DNA of 64,000 bases from Embleya scabrispora. GTDB lineage: Bacteria > Actinomycetota > Actinomycetes > Streptomycetales > Streptomycetaceae. Both the position numbers and the translations under genes were made by a program. The notes under the pieces were generated by a model. That model ran no database searches, was not told the origin of the DNA, and worked only from the letters and a program-made list of their open reading frames with translations. This document shows positions 22,840 through 31,266 of the stretch, piece by piece (positions within the stretch are counted from its first letter, which is position 1; every line of letters starts with the position of its first letter). The stretch is from NCBI RefSeq assembly GCF_002024165.1, contig NZ_MWQN01000001.1, forward strand, positions 3,327,365-3,391,364. Direction: 5' to 3'.

Positions 22840-23727
22840 GTGAGCATGAGCCCCGACGAGCAGCAGCCGAGCGCGACCGGTCCGGCCGGTCCGCCCGTGT
22901 GTTACCGGCATCCCGATCGGGAGTCGAACATTCGCTGTACGCGCTGCGAGCGGCCCGTCTGCGGCGATTGCATGGTGAGCGCGTCCGTCGGCTTCCAGTG
23001 CCCGGACTGTGTCCGGCAGGGCAGTCGGCAGGTACGCGAGGCGCGCACCGTCGCGGGTGGCCGGGTCGCGCCCACGACCGCGACCGCGATCGTGACCAAG
23101 ACCCTGATCGGGCTCAACCTCGCCGTCTTCGTGCTGGTCCAAGTCGTCGGCAACACGTTCGTGGACCGGTGGATACTGGTCGGCCGCTTCTTCATGGGCG
23201 GCGAGTGGCAGGGTGTTGCCGAGGGCCAGTGGTACCGCCTGCTCACCGCGACGTTCCTGCACCAGCAGTTCTGGCACATCGGGTTGAACATGCTCGGCCT
23301 GTGGATGCTGGGGCCGCCGCTCGAGGCGGCGCTGGGCCGGAGCCGGTTCGTCGCCCTCTACCTGGTCGCGGGTCTGGGCGGCAGCGCGCTGTCGTATCTG
23401 ATCGCCGAACCGAACCAGGGCTCGCTGGGCGCCTCGGGCGCGTTGTTCGGGCTGTTCGGCGCGATGATCGTGCTCGGTCGGCGGATGAACTACGACCTGA
23501 AACCGCTGATCATCCTGCTGGCGCTGAACCTGATGATCACGTTCCTCAACATGAGCACGATCGACTGGCGCGCACACCTCGGGGGACTGGTCGCGGGCAC
23601 CCTCGCCGCGATCGGTGTGGTCTACGCGCCGGCGCGGCAGCGGACCCTGGTCCAGGTGGGCAGCCTGCTCGCGGTGTTGGCGATCGTCGTGGCGATCGTG
23701 CTGATCCGGACCGCGCAGATCGTCTGA
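22840..23727 (+). CDS. Rhomboid family intramembrane serine protease
   Basis: 295 aa. An N-terminal zinc-ribbon/B-box-like domain (C21, H24, C33, C36, C41, C44, C54, C57) precedes a six-helix rhomboid core. The serine is S199 in GASGALFG; the catalytic histidine is H246 in RAHLGGLVAG; the loop WYRLLTATFLHQQFWHIGLNM is typical. It cleaves membrane-anchored substrates, unknown here. GTG at 22840 or the ATG two codons later; GAAGGT lies just upstream. Confidence 0.93.
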   Translation: MSMSPDEQQPSATGPAGPPVCYRHPDRESNIRCTRCERPVCGDCMVSASVGFQCPDCVRQGSRQVREARTVAGGRVAPTTATAIVTKTLIGLNLAVFVLVQVVGNTFVDRWILVGRFFMGGEWQGVAEGQWYRLLTATFLHQQFWHIGLNMLGLWMLGPPLEAALGRSRFVALYLVAGLGGSALSYLIAEPNQGSLGASGALFGLFGAMIVLGRRMNYDLKPLIILLALNLMITFLNMSTIDWRAHLGGLVAGTLAAIGVVYAPARQRTLVQVGSLLAVLAIVVAIVLIRTAQIV

Positions 23728-23879
23728 GGCAAGAGAGCAAGAGGCAGCCGGTACGCGACCCCGGGCGCCGTCCGAAGCCCGAGCGTGGTCACTCGATGAG
23801 TCCTACCAATGACCCGGAGTGATGAATCCGGGATGCGAGCCGTTACCCACATCCCGGCCGGTCGTTGGACCGTAATGGG

Positions 23880-23919
23880 TTATCCACAGGATCTGCCCAG
23901 TTATCCCCACTGTGGATAA
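23880..23919. promoter_or_regulatory. Cluster of three DnaA boxes outside oriC
   Basis: TTATCCACA (23880-23888), TTATCCCCA (23901-23909, one mismatch) and TGTGGATAA (23911-23919, perfect on the minus strand) lie within 40 bases of the rhomboid-crgA intergenic region, about 17 kb from oriC. Outside oriC such clusters can titrate DnaA or control transcription. Confidence 0.7.
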
Positions 23920-23965
23920 CTCTGTGGAGTCTCCCCGGGAGAACTCGCTGAGCTGCGCGGACGCG

Positions 23966-24217
23966 CTACTTCCACTGAGTGGAGACGCCGAAGCCGGCGG
24001 CGATGAAGCCGAAGCCGACGACGATGTTCCAGTTCTTCAGGGACTCGATCGGGAAGCGCATGTCGGTCACGTAGAAGACCACGATCCACAGCAGGCCGAT
24101 CGCGAAGAGAGCCAGCATGAACGGCGCCACCCAGCGGCGCGAGTCCAGCTTTATGGTCGTCTTCTTGACCGGCGGCGGGGTGAAGTCGTCCTTCTTACGG
24201 ATCCGGGACTTCGGCAC
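23966..24217 (-). CDS. crgA: Cell division protein CrgA
   Basis: 83 aa. CrgA is a small septal membrane protein that controls FtsZ ring formation and sporulation septation in streptomycetes and recruits division proteins in mycobacteria. A basic N-terminus ([15 protein letters not shown]) is followed by two membrane segments ([22 protein letters not shown] and [14 protein letters not shown]). The GTG at 24217 has AGGAGAG about 7 bases upstream. Convergent with the rhomboid gene, divergent from DUF881. Confidence 0.95.
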   Translation of the reverse strand: MPKSRIRKKDDFTPPPVKKTTIKLDSRRWVAPFMLALFAIGLLWIVVFYVTDMRFPIESLKNWNIVVGFGFIAAGFGVSTQWK

Positions 24218-24332
24218 GAGAGTCTCTCCTGTCGATGTAGCCGGACGAGTGGGTGCGCAGCACACGCGACACGATCCGGTGATGTGTCGGTTAGCGTAGT
24301 CGCTGTCAGGTCCGGAAGGAGGGTACGGCGAC

Positions 24333-25097
24333 GTGCGTATCTTCGCCATGCGGCCGTCCGGGATGTCCTGGCGTGCGATCGTACCCCGATTGTCCGCACT
24401 CGTGGTGTTCGCCCTGGCCGGTCTGCTCTTCTGGATCAGCGCCGACACCTCCCACGGCACCAATCTGCGCAGCGACGCGCAGATGCTCAAACTCTCCGAC
24501 GTGATCCGGGATCAGGGTCGGCGCAACGAGGGTGCCCAGCAGGACCTGTCCAAGCTGCAGCGGGACGTGGACGGGCTGGTCCAGGAGCAGGCCAACGACC
24601 CCCAGGCGCGCGGTCGCATCGACGCGGTCGCGGACCCGGCCGGGGTCACCCCGGTCTCCGGCGAGGGCCTGACGGTCACCCTGACCGACGCCCCGCCCGA
24701 CGCCAAGTCCCGCGTGCCCGGCGTGCGCGAGCCCACCGCCGACGACCTCGTGGTGCACCAGCAGGACATCCAGGGCGTGGTGAACGCGCTGTGGAACGGC
24801 GGCGCGCGGGCGATCCAGATCATGGACCAGCGGATCGTGGCCACGTCCGCGGTGCGCTGCGTCGGCAACACGCTGATCCTGCACGGCCGGGTGTACTCGC
24901 CCCCGTACGTCATCTCGGCGGTCGGCGACATCGGCGCCCTGCGACGTGCTCTGGACCAGAGCAAGAGCGTGTCCAACTACACCGACTACGTCGAGGCGTT
25001 CGGCCTCGGGTGGAAGGTCGAGGACCGCAAGCGCATCGATGCGCCGGGGTATACGGGCCCGCTGGGCCTGGAGTATGCGAAAGTCTCCGGGACGTGA
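24333..25097 (+). CDS. DUF881 family membrane-anchored protein
   Basis: 254 aa. One N-terminal membrane segment ([18 protein letters not shown], residues ~20-37), then an extracellular coiled-coil ([20 protein letters not shown]) and the DUF881 core ([48 protein letters not shown]). DUF881 proteins occur with division and sortase genes; function unknown. GTG start with GGAGGG about 11 bases upstream. It leads the sortase cluster. Confidence 0.92.
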   Translation: MRIFAMRPSGMSWRAIVPRLSALVVFALAGLLFWISADTSHGTNLRSDAQMLKLSDVIRDQGRRNEGAQQDLSKLQRDVDGLVQEQANDPQARGRIDAVADPAGVTPVSGEGLTVTLTDAPPDAKSRVPGVREPTADDLVVHQQDIQGVVNALWNGGARAIQIMDQRIVATSAVRCVGNTLILHGRVYSPPYVISAVGDIGALRRALDQSKSVSNYTDYVEAFGLGWKVEDRKRIDAPGYTGPLGLEYAKVSGT

Positions 25098-25131
25098 TCG
25101 GCAGCGGTGAACCGAGGGGAGTCTGACGACA

Positions 25132-25842
25132 GTGTTGCGGACCACGATGCGAGGCCTCGGGGAGGTCTTCATCACACTGGGCGTCGTCATCCTGCTGTTC
25201 GTCGTCTATCAGCTCTACTGGACCGGCGTGCTGGCCGATCGTGCGCGGGCAGACGAGATGCACAAGCTCGACGAGGCGCGCAAGCGGATCGGGGCGACCG
25301 CGCCCAAGGACGTGCCGGTCGCGCAGGTGCCCGCGGCGCAGGCCCCGTACGAGGACGATGAGCCCTTCGGGACCATGTACATCCCCCGTTTCGGTGACGG
25401 TTGGTACAAGACGATCCGGCCCGGGGTCACGCCCAAGGAGCTGCAGAAGGGCCTGGGTTGGTACAAGGGCAGCGCGCAGGCGGGTCAGGACGGCAACTTC
25501 GCCATCGCGGGGCACCGCAAGACGTACGGCGACCCGTTCCTGAACGTGCCCAAGCTGCAGGTGGGCGACAAGGTCGTGATCGAGGGCATCACCGAGTGGT
25601 TCGTCTACTCGATCGACAAGCCGGTCAGCCTTCCCGGGGACAAGGCGGTCCTGAAGACCGTTCCCGAGGATGTGCACGTGCTCGACCCGGTGCCGGCGAA
25701 GGCCTATACGACGGCCGGGAAATACATCACCCTGACCACCTGCGAACCCGAGTTCGGCAGCACGCACCGGTTGATCGTCTGGGGTCACCTGGAGTCGCGC
25801 ACCCCGCTGTCGTCCGGTCGGCCGGCGGCGTTGCAGGGATGA
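25132..25842 (+). CDS. Class E sortase (first of three)
   Basis: 236 aa. Transpeptidase that anchors surface proteins to peptidoglycan. One N-terminal membrane anchor (VFITLGVVILLFVVYQLYW) and an extracellular catalytic domain with H128 (AIAGHRKTYGDPF), C204 (LTTCEPEFG) and R213 (THRLIVWGHL). The YIPRFGDGWYKTI start of the barrel is typical of class E. In Streptomyces, class E sortases attach chaplins and prefer LAXTG signals (established knowledge). GTG at 25132; 34 bases after DUF881. Confidence 0.94.
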   Translation: MLRTTMRGLGEVFITLGVVILLFVVYQLYWTGVLADRARADEMHKLDEARKRIGATAPKDVPVAQVPAAQAPYEDDEPFGTMYIPRFGDGWYKTIRPGVTPKELQKGLGWYKGSAQAGQDGNFAIAGHRKTYGDPFLNVPKLQVGDKVVIEGITEWFVYSIDKPVSLPGDKAVLKTVPEDVHVLDPVPAKAYTTAGKYITLTTCEPEFGSTHRLIVWGHLESRTPLSSGRPAALQG

Positions 25843-25904
25843 GCGGAGCGGGGATGAGCGAGTCGAACCGCGCGGGCGGCGAGCGAGAGAGGGCCTTGGC
25901 CTGA
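25839..25904 (+). CDS. Possible 21-aa coupled leader ORF
   Basis: An ATG overlaps the sortase stop (ATGA) and its own TGA overlaps the next gene's ATG (TGATG). The peptide (MSGAGMSESNRAGGERERAL) resembles nothing I know. It may exist only to pass ribosomes on to the downstream gene, or be chance. Confidence 0.3.
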   Translation: MSGAGMSESNRAGGERERALA

Positions 25905-26170
25905 TGTACGGCTGGATCTGGCGCACCCTGCCGGGGAACGTGTGGGTGAAGCTCCTGCTCTCCCTGGTCCTGGTGCTGGCCATCGTGTACGCGCTGTTCA
26001 CGTGGGTCTTCCCGTGGGCCGAACCCCTGCTGCCGTTCAGCGATGTGACGGTCGATCAGGACAGCGTGACGAACACCACCGGACCCGGCGGCGCGCCGCG
26101 TCCGGCGGGTGCGACCTCGGCGGGGTCAGCGGGGTCGCCCTCGTCGCTGCCGGGAGGACTGCCGGGATGA
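25904..26170 (+). CDS. Small conserved membrane protein of the sortase cluster
   Basis: 88 aa. One membrane segment (VKLLLSLVLVLAIVYALFTWVFPW) near residues 15-38 and a short conserved stretch (AEPLLPFSDVTVDQD), then a Gly/Pro/Ser tail. Proteins starting YGWIWRxLPG are regularly found here in streptomycetes; function unknown. Its stop overlaps the ATG of the next gene by 4 bases, so the cluster is translationally coupled. Confidence 0.85.
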   Translation: MYGWIWRTLPGNVWVKLLLSLVLVLAIVYALFTWVFPWAEPLLPFSDVTVDQDSVTNTTGPGGAPRPAGATSAGSAGSPSSLPGGLPG

Positions 26171-26805
26171 GCGCGCGCATTCTCGTCGTGGACAACTACG
26201 ACAGCTTCGTCTTCAACCTCGTGCAGTACCTCTATCAACTCGGGGCGACCTGCGAGGTGCGGCGCAACGACGCGGTGACCGTCGAGGAGGCCGAGGAATT
26301 CGACGGCGTACTGCTGTCCCCGGGCCCCGGTACACCCGAGGGTGCCGGGATCTGCATGGAGATGGTGCGCCGCGAGGGCGGCCGGGTGCCGGTCTTCGGG
26401 GTGTGCCTCGGGATGCAGTCCATCGCGGCGGCGCACGGCGCTACCGTTGGCCGGGCGCCCGAGCTTCTCCACGGCAAGACCAGCCCTGTGGTGCATGAGG
26501 GGGCGGGCGTCTTCGCCGGCCTGCCGTCGCCGTTCACCGCGACGCGCTATCACTCGCTCGCGGTGGATCCGGACACGATTCCGGCCGAACTGGAGGTGAC
26601 CGCATGGACCGGGACCGGCGTGATCATGGGCCTGCGGCACCGCGACCGACCGGTCGAAGGCGTGCAGTTCCACCCGGAGTCGGTGCTGACGGAGTACGGC
26701 CACCGGATGCTGGCGAACTGGCTGGTGAGCTGCGGGGACCCGACGGCGCCGAACCGGTCGGCGGGTCTGGCACCCGTCGTCGGGCGCACGCCGCTCCCGG
26801 CCTGA
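26167..26805 (+). CDS. Aminodeoxychorismate/anthranilate synthase component II (glutamine amidotransferase)
   Basis: 212 aa. Class I glutamine amidotransferase that supplies ammonia to a chorismate-using partner for folate or tryptophan synthesis. It begins ILVVDNYDSFVFNLVQYL; the oxyanion strand is LLSPGPGTPEGAG, the nucleophile C is in FGVCLGMQSIAAAHG, and His/Glu are in GVQFHPESVLTEYG. Whether it is PabA or TrpG cannot be told, as no component I gene is in the window. It overlaps the upstream gene by 4 bases. Confidence 0.92.
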   Translation: MSARILVVDNYDSFVFNLVQYLYQLGATCEVRRNDAVTVEEAEEFDGVLLSPGPGTPEGAGICMEMVRREGGRVPVFGVCLGMQSIAAAHGATVGRAPELLHGKTSPVVHEGAGVFAGLPSPFTATRYHSLAVDPDTIPAELEVTAWTGTGVIMGLRHRDRPVEGVQFHPESVLTEYGHRMLANWLVSCGDPTAPNRSAGLAPVVGRTPLPA

Positions 26806-28241
26806 CGGAGAGGTCGATACCCGACGGCGGGTACGGGGCGGGCGCGGCCGGGCCGTACGGGTCGGGGGGCGCCTCGTACGGTCCGGACGGAGGCGGTTCC
26901 CACGCCTCGGGCGGCGGTGGACGGCACGGAGCGGGCGGCGGCCGGCACGGGGCAGGCGGCGGCGGGCGGCACGGGGCGGGTGAACCGGCCCCGTATGCGC
27001 CCGAGGACTATGCGCGGGACCTGGTCGACCCCGGCTTCACGGCACCGCCCACAGCGGCCCTTCCGGCGGTTTCGGATCCGGTTCCGGGCGGGCGCGCGGC
27101 CCGTCGGCGGGCCGCACAGCGGCAGCGGGCCGAGTCGGTCGAGGAGACGGCGGTCTTCATGCCGCCGGCGGCGCCGGCGGCGGCACCTCGGGCGCTGCCG
27201 GGGGCGCGGGCTGCGGCGGGTGCGCCGGACACGGTGGGCGCGACGGACGCCGCGGACGCGTCCGACGCGATCGATGCGTGGTTTCGGACCGACGCGGGGG
27301 TGGTGAGCGCCGATCCGGTGCTCGACCCGGCGTATGCGCCCGCTCCGGAGGCTGTTCCGCGGTCGACGCCGACGCCGGCCGCGGCGGACGGCGGCGCGGT
27401 CGTACCCGGCGGGCGGGCGGAGCGGCGCAAGGCGCAGCGGAAGAAGGCCGGCCGCGGCGGCTCCCGTCCGCCGGCCCGCCCGGAGCCGGCCGCGGGCGCC
27501 GGACGCGCCGCCCGGCGGCGGGCGGCCAAGCCGTCGACGGGCGCGCGGATACTGACCGCCGGCGCCCGCCTCGTGGGGGAACTCGCGATGACGGTGGGCG
27601 TACTGCTGGTCCTGTACGTGGTGTACCTGACCTGGTGGACGAACATCGTGGCGGCGGAGAAGGCCCGGAACGAGGCGCACGACATACAGCAGAGCTGGAA
27701 CGACACGCCCGGCCAGGTGATCGACCCGCGCAACCCCGGCCAGTACGTCGCCCCGAACAAGGGGTTCGCGCTGTTGTACATCCCCCGGATCGGGATGGAG
27801 AAGCAGGCGATAGCGGAGGGCACCGACCGGGGCAAGGTGCTCAACAACGGCCTGGTGGGCCACTACACCGACCCGAAGACGGCGATGCCGTGGGATGCCC
27901 AGGGCAACTTCGCGGTGGCCGCGCACCGCAACGGGCACGGCGAGCCGTTCCGCTACATCAACAAGCTCAAGCCCGGCGACAAACTGGTCGTGGAGACCGC
28001 GACCACGTACTTCACGTACACCGTCGACGCGGACCTGCCGCAGACCTCGCCGTCGCACATCCAGGTGATCGATCCGATCCCCGACAAGGGGCCGTACACC
28101 AAGCCCGGCCGCTACATCACGCTGACCACGTGCACGCCGGACGGCGCCTCGACGTATCGCCTGATCGTCTGGGGCCACCTGGAGGAGGAGCGGCCGCGTT
28201 CCCAGGGCAAACCGGACGCGCTGCTGTCCGGGGCGAAGTGA
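26802..28241 (+). CDS. Class E sortase with long disordered N-terminus (second of three); start unresolved
   Basis: 479 aa from the start given. The catalytic domain is complete: H375 (VAAHRNGHGEPF), C444 (LTTCTPDGAS), R453 (TYRLIVWGHL); one membrane segment (AMTVGVLLVLYVVYLTWW). The ~260 residues before it are low-complexity, including a Gly/His repeat (GGGRHGAGGG) and basic RAARRRAAQRQR blocks. The start is a problem: no ATG or GTG lies in this frame between 26604, deep inside the amidotransferase gene, and 27159. A CTG at 26802 overlaps the upstream stop (CTGA), mirroring the ATGA/GTGA junctions nearby, so it is proposed here. Starting at the ATG at 27159 would cut off part of the basic block. 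Confidence 0.88.
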   Translation: MTERSIPDGGYGAGAAGPYGSGGASYGPDGGGSHASGGGGRHGAGGGRHGAGGGGRHGAGEPAPYAPEDYARDLVDPGFTAPPTAALPAVSDPVPGGRAARRRAAQRQRAESVEETAVFMPPAAPAAAPRALPGARAAAGAPDTVGATDAADASDAIDAWFRTDAGVVSADPVLDPAYAPAPEAVPRSTPTPAAADGGAVVPGGRAERRKAQRKKAGRGGSRPPARPEPAAGAGRAARRRAAKPSTGARILTAGARLVGELAMTVGVLLVLYVVYLTWWTNIVAAEKARNEAHDIQQSWNDTPGQVIDPRNPGQYVAPNKGFALLYIPRIGMEKQAIAEGTDRGKVLNNGLVGHYTDPKTAMPWDAQGNFAVAAHRNGHGEPFRYINKLKPGDKLVVETATTYFTYTVDADLPQTSPSHIQVIDPIPDKGPYTKPGRYITLTTCTPDGASTYRLIVWGHLEEERPRSQGKPDALLSGAK

Positions 28242-28306
28242 CGGCGCATCACATTCCGGTCTCCGGGTCCTGACCGAACTTCTTGTCTGTGCCAAGCTGT
28301 CGACCC

Positions 28307-29062
28307 ATGGGCGCTGTACGCAAAACCATTCGCGTCGGGGCGGAACTCCTCCTGACCCTGGGCCTGGTCGGCCTGCTGCTGTGTGTGCACCAGCTCTACT
28401 GGACCAACTTCGAAGCCCGGGCGGAGGCCCGCAACGAGGTGGAACAACTGCGCAAGGACTGGGCCAGACAGGGCACGCCCGAACCGCCCGCCGCGCAGCC
28501 GCCCACCGACGTCCTGGACGGCCCCACCGACGTGAGCGTGGACGGCGGCAAGGACGGCCAGAAGGTGGTGGGTTCGCACACCATCCGCGGCGAGACGCTG
28601 GCCATCCTGTGGATCCCCAGGCTCGGCTCGGGCTGGTACCAGCCGATCATCGAGGGGTCGAGCCTGGCCTCGCTCTCGAAGGGTGTCGGCCACTACACGT
28701 ACCCGCCCTACGTCGGCCCCGGCGGCGCCGGCAACTTCGGCCTCGCCGGCCACCGCAACGGACACGGCGAGCCGTTCCGCCACCTGAACAGCCTGCGGGC
28801 GGGCGACAAGGTCGTGGTCGAGACCAAGTCCCAGTGGTTCACGTACACGATCGTCAAGGGCCCGTTCATCACCAGGCCCTCCAACGGCTCGGTCCTCACC
28901 GCCCGACCCCCGGATCTGGGCGGGCCCGCAGGGCGCAGCCTGATCACCCTGACCACGTGCGATCCGGAGTTCACCTCCAAGAACCGCATGATCTATTGGG
29001 GCGAACTCACCACGACGGACCCGAAACAGGGCGACGCGAAGCCGGCGGCCCTGCGCCGCTGA
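28307..29062 (+). CDS. Class E sortase (third of three)
   Basis: 251 aa. Membrane anchor near residues 9-27 (AELLLTLGLVGLLLCVHQLYW), catalytic H149 (GLAGHRNGHGEPF), C218 (LTTCDPEFTS), R227 (KNRMIYWGEL). Close to the second sortase in the GHRNGHGEPF motif, so the two probably arose by duplication. ATG at 28307 (GAVRKTIRVG) chosen over a TTG at 28283; neither has a clear ribosome site, and a leaderless mRNA is possible. 65 bases after sortase 2. Confidence 0.92.
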   Translation: MGAVRKTIRVGAELLLTLGLVGLLLCVHQLYWTNFEARAEARNEVEQLRKDWARQGTPEPPAAQPPTDVLDGPTDVSVDGGKDGQKVVGSHTIRGETLAILWIPRLGSGWYQPIIEGSSLASLSKGVGHYTYPPYVGPGGAGNFGLAGHRNGHGEPFRHLNSLRAGDKVVVETKSQWFTYTIVKGPFITRPSNGSVLTARPPDLGGPAGRSLITLTTCDPEFTSKNRMIYWGELTTTDPKQGDAKPAALRR

Positions 29063-29146
29063 GCGCGGGGCGGGTGGGGGCGGTGCGGGGCGCCGGGAGG
29101 GTGTCGTCACGGTTCGGCACCGACGCCGACGATCGGGCGCCGGCGA

Positions 29147-31186
29147 GTGCCCACCGCGGTGATGATGCGCGGCATGGGGCGAGCGCGAACGGGGCGGGCG
29201 GCGTTGATCTACCTCGTCCTCCAAGTGGTGGCGGTGGCGTTGGCGCTGTGGATGAGCAAGCAGTTCCAGGTGGCGCGGTTGTCCGCCACCGCCGTCACGC
29301 TGACGCCGACGTTGCCGGGCGCCTACCTCGCCTGGCTCGCCTACCGCGACGATCGCCGCGAGGGCGCGGACCCGAACGCCAAGGCCGAAGTGCTCGCCGC
29401 CGCCGTCAGGGCCGAGGAGACCCGGCAGCGCGCCCAGTTGACCGGTGACGGCGCACACCGCATCGACCTGGCCTTCCGATACCACCGGGAACCGGCGAAC
29501 AACGCCACGGGAGCCGCCGCCGGCGGCCGTCTGTCCACGGTCACCGACTACTACCGAGGCGTACGCCCCGCCCGCCTGGTCGTCACCGGCGCACCGGGCG
29601 CGGGCAAAACCGTGCTCGCGCTGGACCTCGTCCTGGGTCTGCTCACCGACCCGGCACGCACCGACGCCGACCCCGTCCCGGTACGCATCTCCCTGGCCGA
29701 CTGGAACACCGAACTCCCCCTGGCCACATGGCTCACCGACCAGGTCCACCGGCGCTTCCGCGACCGGGGCATCAGCGCGGCCGACGCCGCCACCCTGGTC
29801 GAGCGGCACCGGATCCTCCCGGTCCTGGACGGCCTGGACGAGATGGACGCCGACACCACCGCCGTGCCGCGCCGCCGCGCCGTGGCCGCGCTGCGGCACC
29901 TCAACGCCTACCAGGACGCGGGCGGCAGCGCGCCCGTCGTGCTCACCTGCCGCACCGCGCAGTATCGCCAACTGGCCGCGCTCGACGTACGGATGCGCGA
30001 GGCGGCCCGCATCGAGATCGACCCGATCACCCCCGCACAGGCCGACGCCTACCTGACCAGCCGCAGCACCGACCCCACCCGTTGGCAACCGGTCGTGGCC
30101 GCCCTGTACGCCGCGCCGACGGGCACCCTCGCCCGCTCCCTCGACACCCCCTGGCGCCTCAACCTCGCCACCACCGTCCACGAGGAACGCGACCCCGACA
30201 CGCTGCTCCCGGTACACGACCCGGCGGACCTGTGCGCCCTGGCCTCCCCCGGCGTGGTCCGCGACCACCTGCTCGGCCACTACCTGCCCGCCGCCGTCCG
30301 CCGACACCCCACCCGGCCCGGCCGGCACAGTCCCGAGCAGACCCACCGCCGGCTCGCCGAACTCGCCGGCCACCTCGCCCGCACGACGCCGACCCCCGGC
30401 ACCGACCTCGTTCTGCACGAGTTGTGGCCCATGGCCGGCCGCCTGCGCGTGCGCGTCGCCGACGCACTCGCCGCACTCCTGACGATCGCGATCCTCGGCA
30501 CCCTGGCCCTGGCGCTCGTCGGCTTCTCCGCAAGCGAGCCGAGCGACGCCGCCATACCGGCCCTGGGCGCCCTGGCCGCTGTGGTGCTCGCAGCCCGTGC
30601 CACGATCCCGGAACCCAAAATCATGCGCCTGCACCGGCTGTACGTCTCCGGCTCCTACCGCGTCCGGGTCATTGCCGGCGTCCTGACGGGCGTGTTCGTG
30701 ATCGTGCTCGCGGTCGCCGTCGCGATCCGGTTCGCCGGCGGGTTCGTGGGAACGATCGCGGAAGGGGTCGTGATCGCGCTCGGGGTCGGCGGCACGGCGG
30801 GTCTGGTGGTGGCATTTGCGGGGCCCCTGACCGACGCTCCTCCCAACGACCCCCGCCGTCCGGTGCGGGACGATCTTGTGGTCGGGCTCGCGTTCGGGGT
30901 CGGGGTCGGGTTCACGTACGGGCTCGTGTTCGGAATTACCGCGGGCTTCGTGGGCGGGCTCACCACCGGGTTGGCGATCGGCCTCCCGGTCGGTCCGTAC
31001 CTGTTCGCGGGCGCCGGCCGCCGCTACCTCGTATTCCTGTGCTGCGCCCGGCGCCGACTGCCTTGGCGCCTGGGCGCGTTCCTGCACTGGTCCTACGACG
31101 CCGGCCTGCTGCGCATCTCCGGCACGGCCTACCAATTCCGCCACCGCGAACTCCAGGAGTGGCTCGCAACCCACCCCGACCCCTGA
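29147..31186 (+). CDS. Membrane-bound NACHT-type STAND ATPase
   Basis: 679 aa. Two membrane segments near the N-terminus (LIYLVLQVVAVALALWMS and TLPGAYLAWLAY), a soluble NACHT domain with Walker A GAPGAGKT (148-155), Walker B ILPVLDGLDEMD (223-234) and sensor VVLTCRTAQYR (264-274), then a C-terminal half with about six membrane segments (ALLTIAILGTLALALVGF onward) ending in a cytoplasmic tail with YQFRHRELQEWLATHPDP. Such proteins are common in streptomycetes; some bacterial NACHT proteins act in phage defence, but this one has no recognisable effector. It sits between the sortase cluster and pknB, which are normally adjacent. Start uncertain among GTG 29147 and ATGs at 29162, 29165 and 29174. 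Confidence 0.88.
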   Translation: MPTAVMMRGMGRARTGRAALIYLVLQVVAVALALWMSKQFQVARLSATAVTLTPTLPGAYLAWLAYRDDRREGADPNAKAEVLAAAVRAEETRQRAQLTGDGAHRIDLAFRYHREPANNATGAAAGGRLSTVTDYYRGVRPARLVVTGAPGAGKTVLALDLVLGLLTDPARTDADPVPVRISLADWNTELPLATWLTDQVHRRFRDRGISAADAATLVERHRILPVLDGLDEMDADTTAVPRRRAVAALRHLNAYQDAGGSAPVVLTCRTAQYRQLAALDVRMREAARIEIDPITPAQADAYLTSRSTDPTRWQPVVAALYAAPTGTLARSLDTPWRLNLATTVHEERDPDTLLPVHDPADLCALASPGVVRDHLLGHYLPAAVRRHPTRPGRHSPEQTHRRLAELAGHLARTTPTPGTDLVLHELWPMAGRLRVRVADALAALLTIAILGTLALALVGFSASEPSDAAIPALGALAAVVLAARATIPEPKIMRLHRLYVSGSYRVRVIAGVLTGVFVIVLAVAVAIRFAGGFVGTIAEGVVIALGVGGTAGLVVAFAGPLTDAPPNDPRRPVRDDLVVGLAFGVGVGFTYGLVFGITAGFVGGLTTGLAIGLPVGPYLFAGAGRRYLVFLCCARRRLPWRLGAFLHWSYDAGLLRISGTAYQFRHRELQEWLATHPDP

Positions 31187-31211
31187 CCCGAACCCACCGA
31201 AGGCCCCACGG

Positions 31212-31248
31212 CCGAGGCCCCGGGAGCGTTCGGCTCTCGGGGCCTCGG
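31212..31248. terminator. Bidirectional terminator between NACHT gene and pknB
   Basis: CCGAGGCCCCG (31212-31222) pairs perfectly with CGGGGCCTCGG (31238-31248), with further GAG/CTC pairing in the loop. It lies between converging genes. Confidence 0.85.
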
Positions 31249-31266
31249 TGCGGGGGTGCCTTCGGG

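Noticed and set aside
23741-23852. Short minus-strand frames between the rhomboid gene and the DnaA boxes
   Set aside because: No ribosome site, no conserved motif, and they extend antisense into the rhomboid gene.
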